From positions 1 through 64,000 of the forward strand of contig BDDD01003327.1 of NCBI GenBank assembly GCA_001972305.1: a stretch of 64,000 nucleotides of DNA, read 5' to 3'. Shown one piece after another: positions 57,749 through 64,000 of this stretch. The notes beneath the pieces are model-generated. The model saw nothing but the letters and a program-made list of their open reading frames with translations. It was not told the DNA's origin and ran no database searches. The DNA is from Cephalotus follicularis (Eukaryota > Streptophyta > Magnoliopsida > Oxalidales > Cephalotaceae). The translations under genes and the position numbers were made by a program. The first letter of the stretch is position 1, and every line of letters starts with the position of its first letter.

Positions 57749-58619
57749 AGCTTCAGATTTTACCAATTTAAATTCATGCAATGTCTTGATTTCTTAAGCT
57801 TTCTATAAGACCCATGTAGCGAGCTTTCAACCAGTTACTCTCAAACCAGTTGGTTTTAAGGAACTAGGTGTAAAACACCCCTAAGGCTTAATTACTCGAA
57901 TCAAATAGGCTACAAACCAAGACTGAATTCAAAGAGGTAAATATATAATTTTATTCTTTTTGTTTGTTTGTTTGTTTGTTTTATTTTCTTTTGCAAGAAC
58001 ATTAATTCCTTGTCATTCTCTTAACTAAGATTTATGAAACCTCGAAAACACACAAGATTAGTCTTTTTATTCATTTTTTATTCATTTATTCTTTTGCACA
58101 CGCACTCCTACCTTGAGATGCATTCTTTTTCTTTTCCTTGAAAACACAATTTTTATTATTTCTCCTATGGTGTTTTCTATTATTTCTAAGCATATCCACA
58201 TTTATTCCTACTTTCAAAATTAAAATGAACATTGGTAATAATCCCCCCCCATACTTAAATTCTTGCATTGTCCTCAATGCAATAAAGAACAATGAAAATA
58301 TGCATGAATGAGCAATAAGAAATATGAAGCAATACAATAAAATAAAAACAATGGGATCGGGTTTACCGGATATGATCATTGAAGCTCGTAAAGAAGCTCA
58401 TGCAAATCCATAGCTTCTTCCATCGATGCACGAAACATACCTACAAAACTATGAAAAACATAAAACATAAAAGAAACAAAAAAATAAAAGAAATCAGGTG
58501 CATAAATAAAATAGTGGGTTGCCTCCCACTAAGCGCTTTGCTTTAACATATTTGGCTAGACGTAGCAGATGTGAACATCACAAAGGAGTATAGACAGGAT
58601 CAATCAAGTCAATAGACTC
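57749..58619 (-). other. Athila 3-prime region after pol
   Basis: Non-coding tail of the Athila element. The minus strand shows AAGCGCTTAGTGGGAGGCAA then CCCACT at ~58540-58515, and later TTGAGGACAATGCAAG followed by AATTTAAGTATGGGGGG. Both are recurrent landmarks between pol and the 3-prime LTR in Athila-group elements. A tttg microsatellite is at 57958-57978. Confidence 0.65.
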
Positions 58620-59417
58620 AATTGATTTATCCATCAGTAATTCCATCCACATAAGGTTTCAAACGTTGTCCATTGACTTTAAATATGGATCCATTGATCA
58701 GGTTCTTGTACTCACAGCACCATGAGGGAATACTTCAGTAACAATGAAGGGGACATCCCAACGAGATCGAAGTTTACCTGGAAACAAGCGTAACTTAGAG
58801 TTAAATAGCCAAACCTTCTGATTAGGTTCAAAGGATTTTAGAACAATATGCTTATCATGAAATTCCTTGGTCTTAGCCTTGTAAATCTTTTCACTCTCAT
58901 ATGCGCTATTACGCCACTCGTCAAGCTCTAAAAGCTGAATAGCATGGTTGGAACCGACTGTTTTCATGTCAAAATTAAATTGCCTTATAGCCCAAAGCGC
59001 ACGGTGTTCCAACTCAATAGGCAAATGGCAACCTTTTCCAAACACAAGGCAGTATGGGGACATAGAAATGGGAGTATTATATGTTGTCCGAAAGGCCCAC
59101 AAAGCATCATCTAATCTTAATGACCAATCTTTCCTATCCGGTCTAATCGCTTTTTTCAATATTCTCTTAAGCTCCCTATTGGATTCCTCTACTTACCCAC
59201 TAGTCAGTGGATGATACGGAGTGGCAATCTTATGCGTTATCGAGTATTTCTTAAAGAGTGCACCTACATTACAGTGTTTAAAATGTGAACCACCATCACT
59301 GATAATTGCTCTCGAAAAACCAAAATGACTGAAAATGTGGCTTTGCACAAATTTAATCACTACTTTATGATCATTGGTTCTAGTGGCTTGAGCTTCTACC
59401 CATTTGGACACATAGTC
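58620..59417 (-). pseudogene. Athila integrase, second half
   Basis: The minus strand reads [20 protein letters not shown] with the first catalytic Asp, [20 protein letters not shown] with the second, and SNRELKRILKKAIRPDRKDW with the Glu. Then DALWAFRTTYNTPISMSPYC and KGCHLPIELEHRALWAIRQF follow. The C-terminal module is KLRSRWDVPFIVTEVFPHGA, and after a shift at ~58700 the closing IFKVNGQRLKPYVDGITDG. A TAG interrupts it at ~59196. The [13 protein letters not shown] and HLPVE-like boxes are diagnostic of Athila. The upstream part is removed by Gyp7 at 59418. Confidence 0.88.
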
Positions 59418-61524
59418 TGTAATGACCATAATTTTCATTAGAGATATTATTTATGGAAATATGATTTCTATTTTGAGGTTGATGAATATTTCAAGGGACC
59501 CGTCATATGACCCTAACGCTAGGGGGGTTCAGGGGTTTCTCTCCCCGGTGAGCGGGCAGGGGCACGGGGGCTGTGCCCCCGAAAGAAAATCAATATTGGT
59601 TATTTGTTTTGGATGAGTGTCATGTTGAAAGCGTCGATTTCAAAGGTTAAAAGTTGACGAAGATGTTTAAAGCACCGACGGTTTCACTTAAAGCGGAGAC
59701 GCTTTGAAGGTAACCAATGACGCCTAGAGCCCTCTTGGCGTCGGTTAAAAACATAGAGTTTTGAACTTAGACAAATTTCTCTAACCGACGACGCTTGGAT
59801 GAAAGCGGCGACGCTTGGTGCAACCGATGACACTCCAAATGTAACCATTGATGCTTTAAAGTCAAGCATTGAGGTTGACCTGGAAGAGACTTAAAGTGGC
59901 GACGCTTTGTAGGAAAGCGTCAACGCTTTAGTTAAGGAGGAAGTTGAAGAACTCAGAAAAAGCCCGTAAGCGGCAACGCTTGAAAGTGAAGCGCCGACGC
60001 TTTGAGCTGCAGACTAGTTGCCAAAGTCTGACTTTTTGTCCTTTTGTGAGTTAATTTCATTAATTTAAGGACAAGTGTCATGCAGGGTTTAAGGAAGCCA
60101 GATATTTTATGTTTAGATGCCAAGTGTCTCAATTTCATTGGAGGATTTAAGGCACATGGGCAACTATATGTGATGACTCATGGGAGAGAGAGGGAGAAGA
60201 CTTGATCCCCAAGAAACTAACCTATTTATAGGCAATGAAGGCTGAATTCAGCCATTTTGGCTGAGGAAAGGAAGTGTTTTCTGCTGGGAATAAGTGGAGA
60301 ATTCAACAAGAGAAAGAAAGAAAGGAAATCCAAAGTAAAGTAAGGAAATCTAAAACCCATTTTTATGAAAGTTTACCCTGTTTTGATTCAAATTATGCAG
60401 CAGATTATTTTGTTCATATCTTGCTCACTTCTTGATGAATTTTCGAATGGTTTAATGTTTTCGAAACTTTCAGATGTCTAATTTAACTGTTATGGTTTGC
60501 ACAACTTGAAATTTTGTCGAATTCTTGATGAAAAGTCATGTTTCATTTTGCTGCTCCTGTATTGCTAAAACAGGGAACCAACCACTTTAAAATTACGGAT
60601 TTGATTCTCAACCAATTTTCATGAACTTGAGTTTTCTGAATTCGTGAAGATGGCTACTTTAATATGTATGTTTTAAGTTTCCTCTGAAAATGCTTAATTC
60701 TATATGAATTTTCAGTTTTAGAAATGCTATGCAAAGCTGTTTTATGAAAGCATTTGAGCTAATTACTCAAAAGAGGAGAAATGTTTATGAATTGGGGAAG
60801 AAATGTTATACAATGATGTTTATGAATGCTTTGAGCTGATCACTCAAAGTATTAAGGAAATATTTTATGAAATGATGAATGAACAACCCTTGGATTGCGA
60901 TCCAAGGGGAATGAATCCGAGATGGATTAATGTTAATGGAGCGAAGAGTGCTCACGGACATGCATGTGATGTAAGGATAGTAATCGGGGAGTGCACAATG
61001 CCCCGATGAAGAGGTGTAAAGGGATCACTAAGGTTTTATGACTTCTATGTTATGTTCTTATAGAATGTTGTAGTTACGAATTTTGACTAGAAAAGAGATA
61101 TGTTTTACGAAATGTTCTGGTTATGAGTTTAACTAGAAAAGTGATATGATGAAATGTGTGTTACAATGAAAATCTTATTGAGCTATTTTGAGCTCATTCC
61201 TTTCGATGTTTGTTTTCAAATAAAATGTTTTCAGGAAGGAATTAAATGGAGAATACAAGCTTTAGAGGGAGCTCTTAAGAAGAAGTATTGTGAAGGAAAT
61301 GTACTATGCAATAGTGTTTGCAAAATATGCTTTGACATGTAATAAGAGAATGTTTTTTTCCGCTCTATTATATGATGATCCTGTGTAAATGTATAAGAAT
61401 GCTATGGTTGATGACATCTTTAGATAAGACGAGAATGTTATAAGTTAGTGTTCAAGGCTATGCATTATGTTGAAATGTATGAGATTTATGATGTCAATTA
61501 GCTTTAGACAAGAGTGATAAAAGA
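59418..61524 (+). repeat. Gyp7 LTR, 5-prime part
   Basis: Starts TGTAATGACC within the Athila integrase frame. It contains a GC-rich hairpin segment (59520-59585), a motif cluster with gcgacgcttt variants (59625-60005) and gaagtgttttctgc leader-like sequence. No LTR end or repeat of flank tagtc was found, so it is probably cut by Gyp6 at 61525. Small open frames inside (60803-61009, 61154-61342) have no family similarity. Confidence 0.6.
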
Positions 61525-63249
61525 TGTAATGGTCCACCCCACATAACGCAAACGATCCTCGTAGTTAGCATTGAGAAATTAGCGAGCTCGAGTTATCAGG
61601 ACCACGTTCCCGCTAACTCTATGGGACACGTGTCCTGCCGGGGATGGCGCTCCTCTTCCCAACAACCCTCTAAAACTAAAACTGCCGGAGGAGAAAGCCT
61701 GGGCTGGGCTGGGCGCGCAGCCAACGGGGCAGCCGGGGCAGAGGGCCTAACTCATCTCTTGCTCATGCCCAAAGCTCAACTTAAAACCAAAGCTCCAAAC
61801 GCGTCGTATCACTAATGCCCAAGGCTTTACTTAACCAAGCCTCCAAGACGTGACACATTACTTAAGCCCCACGTGCTCCTCACATGGACTTAACATAACG
61901 CGCAAAGCATGCCCGCGGAAAGCACACACGTGCAGCTCACGAGCACACTTAACCAACATGCCCGGGTCTTTCTCCTTCCCAGGCTAAAACATCCTTAGCC
62001 CAAGTCCAAAACGCTGTGCACAACTAACGCCCTGGGGAGAAAACAACATAAGCTCTAGGGGAGAAACCCATGCACGCCTCACGTCCCCACTTAAGCTCCC
62101 CTGGGGACATGCCTTGTCCCCCGGCACCCCTGCTAAACATAACAACACTCACATCAAAACGCACGGCATAACTTACACACTATACATCGAACATATGCCC
62201 GTCCCCGGACTTCTTCTAACAAGCCTTCCCCGCTAAGCTTGTCTCCGCTATACTAGCCCGGGGACTCTCCAACTTAACTGCTAGGCCTGGGATCACAAAA
62301 CTCAAAACATGAAAAGTTCATAAAAATACATGATAAACACATCTGTCAACTAGAAACATTCATATCATAACTCAAAAGCATAAAATTATTACATATATGT
62401 CCTCTGGTATACAAACACTGCCTCCTCTGGCAGGCGCAAGAACAAACAAAGCTTATTGTCTATACAAAAGGTGAACTCTCAGATACTCTACTACAAACAA
62501 AGGGAAACAGAACCCAAAGAATGCCCCATGATATGCAATGCTAATGCCCGAGCTGAAGTTCCAAGGAGTTGGGCTCAAAAACTACCTCGTTAAGCTATCT
62601 ACTGCTGAGCTGGAGGGTCCCCTCCGGCAGGCTGGTCTGCAAAACAGTCTATGAGGGGATTAGTCCAACTGACTAAGTGAAATGAGAACAAAACAGCCTC
62701 TGGTACATTCTTATAAAATGAATGTGCTGAAAGAAAGCTTACCATGAGCATGAAAAACTATCCCAACTAGGGGAAAAGACTGTAGCAAACATATGTCATG
62801 GCATACAATAAAGAAACGCTCAAAGTACTTGAAAGAAAAGCTTACTATTTCTCTGCTTAGCTGGTTCTAGAACGTTCATAAAAAAGCTGAAATAAACTTA
62901 AGAATATAACATATTAAAAGAAAGATAACTGATAAAGAACTGGGGTCCTTACCGGCTAAACACCCGAGGAGAAAGATTAAGCAAGGAATTGGCTTTTCTT
63001 TGCTATGCCGATCAGGTCGAAGCCTACTTGGCAGTAACTGTCGAGAACCCATGGTTCCCTTCTGTGCTTGATATTGCTTTGCTTACTTGCTTATCTGGGA
63101 TGGTGGCATGACTAACAAGAACAGAGTCTTCCTCTAAACTGAGGCATTGATGCCGATGGCATGACTGTCGAGGACAAAGTCCTCCTCTAGAAGACTTACT
63201 GAAAGGCTCTAATCTCTACTCTGGAAACTTAGCTCTGCTATACAAAAAA

Positions 63250-63495
63250 CCCTAAACACCATCATAGGCAATAGCGTAAAGGAGATCCAGCTAGGACCTG
63301 GGGACAGTCTCGCCTGGCTTGCTATCATAGACAATAGTAGACCGAGGAGGTTGGAGTTATGTACATAGTGCTCTGTTGCACTCATACCCTAAAGACCATC
63401 ATAGACAATAGTGTAAAGGAGATCCAGGTATGGAACCAGGGGACAGACTCGGTCAACTTCCCATAATAGACAATAGTAGGCTAAGGAGTTGGGTT
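63250..63495. repeat. Tandem duplication, period about 139 bp
   Basis: ccctaaacaccatcatagg...gtaaaggagatccag at 63250 recurs at 63388 as ccctaaagaccatcatag...gtaaaggagatccag, each followed by ggggacag and a tagacaatagta half-repeat. Confidence 0.8.
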
Positions 63496-63857
63496 GAGCA
63501 TGTACGCGTTACCTTACTGGAAAGTGACTAATTCACTTGAAGAACTTGAGCTCTAGTGCTCGAGAAACTCTCTTTCTCACTCTTCTATCAATGGAAACAT
63601 ACAAAGACTCTAGGGAAACAAATTACCGTTAGAAAGCTCTCACTGTACTGGGGATTAGAAACTAAAAGAGTCATTAAGAACATCATGAAACAACTAGAAA
63701 CATAGAAAGGATGTCCCACTCACAGTTTTTGGCTGCGTTCTTACTGGTTTCCTCTGACAAGAACTTCTCCTTTTTCTCTTCGTCTGCTACTTCTCCCGGT
63801 TGCATCTCCACTAAGCTTGGAAAGCCTCGAACTGCTGTTCTCCTCCCACTTGTTGTA

Positions 63858-63896
63858 GAAGAAGAAGAAGAAGAAGAAGAAGAAGAAGAAGAAGAA
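63858..63896. repeat. (GAA)n microsatellite
   Basis: About 13 uninterrupted gaa units. A plus-strand frame across it gives a poly-Glu run and is not a gene. Confidence 0.95.
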
Positions 63897-64000
63897 CGAG
63901 AGCACTCTCTCTCACTCTAAAACTCTCTAAACTCTCTGCTGAAGCTAGAAGAAGGATTGCTACAACTCCAAAAGTCTCCACACAAATCCCAACTTAAGCC

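Larger units (their letters stand above)
61525..64000 (-). repeat. Gyp6 LTR (reversed, runs off the window)
   Basis: Plus-strand TGTAATGGTCCACCCC is a reversed LTR end (GGGGTGGACCATTACA). The minus strand has the block CTTAGTCAG...GGACTAATCCCC followed by TTTTGCAG at 62638-62677. A ~139-bp tandem duplication lies at 63250-63495 and a (GAA)n run at 63858-63896. GC content is higher in 61530-62290. Coding similarity was not found. Confidence 0.55.

Noticed and set aside
59418-59440. Reading TGTAATGACC as Athila integrase coding sequence instead of an LTR start
   Set aside because: The residues before DYVSKWVEA (KIMVIT) loosely resemble the expected ones, but no coding similarity continues beyond, and a typical LTR start lies exactly at the break. 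The alternative is kept as a minor possibility.

Overview
The window is nuclear DNA of a flowering plant, most likely a eudicot with a repeat-rich genome, from a heterochromatic region. I found no convincing single-copy host gene, tRNA, rRNA or CRISPR array. Almost everything assignable is transposon: LTR retrotransposons nested up to three deep, one CACTA remnant and one MITE-like piece. LTR ends of the form TGTAAC/TGTGAC...GTTACA/GTGACA, primer sites complementary to initiator-Met tRNA, 5-bp target duplications and decayed gag-pol frames support this. Species cannot be named from the sequence. Family labels (Gyp1, Tat1 and so on) are mine.

Left block (1-23728). Truncated LTR pieces (1-1885) are followed by a Gyp2 LTR on the minus strand (2541-20578) that has a primer site plus gag on one side and a polypurine tract plus the end of pol on the other. 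That LTR is split by Tat1, a minus-strand Tat-type element (4446-19783, target duplication AGTAT). Tat1 carries gag, only the tail of integrase, a 25-bp tandem array and a plus-strand antisense ORF. The antisense ORF is itself split by Gyp4 (5429-14476, duplication TTCTG). Beyond Gyp2 are a CACTA 3-prime end (21375-22813) and the end of another LTR (Gyp8).

Middle block (24100-46939). An Athila-type ORF (24100-25048, minus) is followed by a Ty1/copia element, Cop1 (minus), whose gag is cut twice: by Gyp1, a chromovirus (26076-41654, duplication AATCT), and by a Gyp3 solo LTR (42836-45515, duplication CCAGT). Gyp1 is in turn cut by a Gyp2 derivative (29334-33245, duplication GCTTG) and by another Gyp3 solo LTR (33979-36628, duplication CCAGT). 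Insertion order can therefore be read directly: Cop1, then Gyp1, then its two passengers.

Right block (46940-64000). This is a mosaic of single LTRs: LTR-J, Gyp3 reversed, Tat2, Gyp5, Gyp7 and Gyp6. It also holds the integrase end of an Athila element (58620-59417, minus) and a MITE-like segment.

Two patterns cross family borders and are the best candidates for something undescribed. The first is clusters of a near-palindrome with core RCRTCGAYGY inside LTRs of at least six families, including both Ty3/gypsy and Ty1/copia. The second is a block CTTAGYC...GG(A/C)TAAYCCC, usually followed by a CAG, that looks like a branch point plus 3-prime splice site and sits in five LTR families. Pol has been deleted independently in three elements, and most interrupted codons in Gyp1 are CGA to TGA or CAG to TAG, as expected for silenced, methylated copies.
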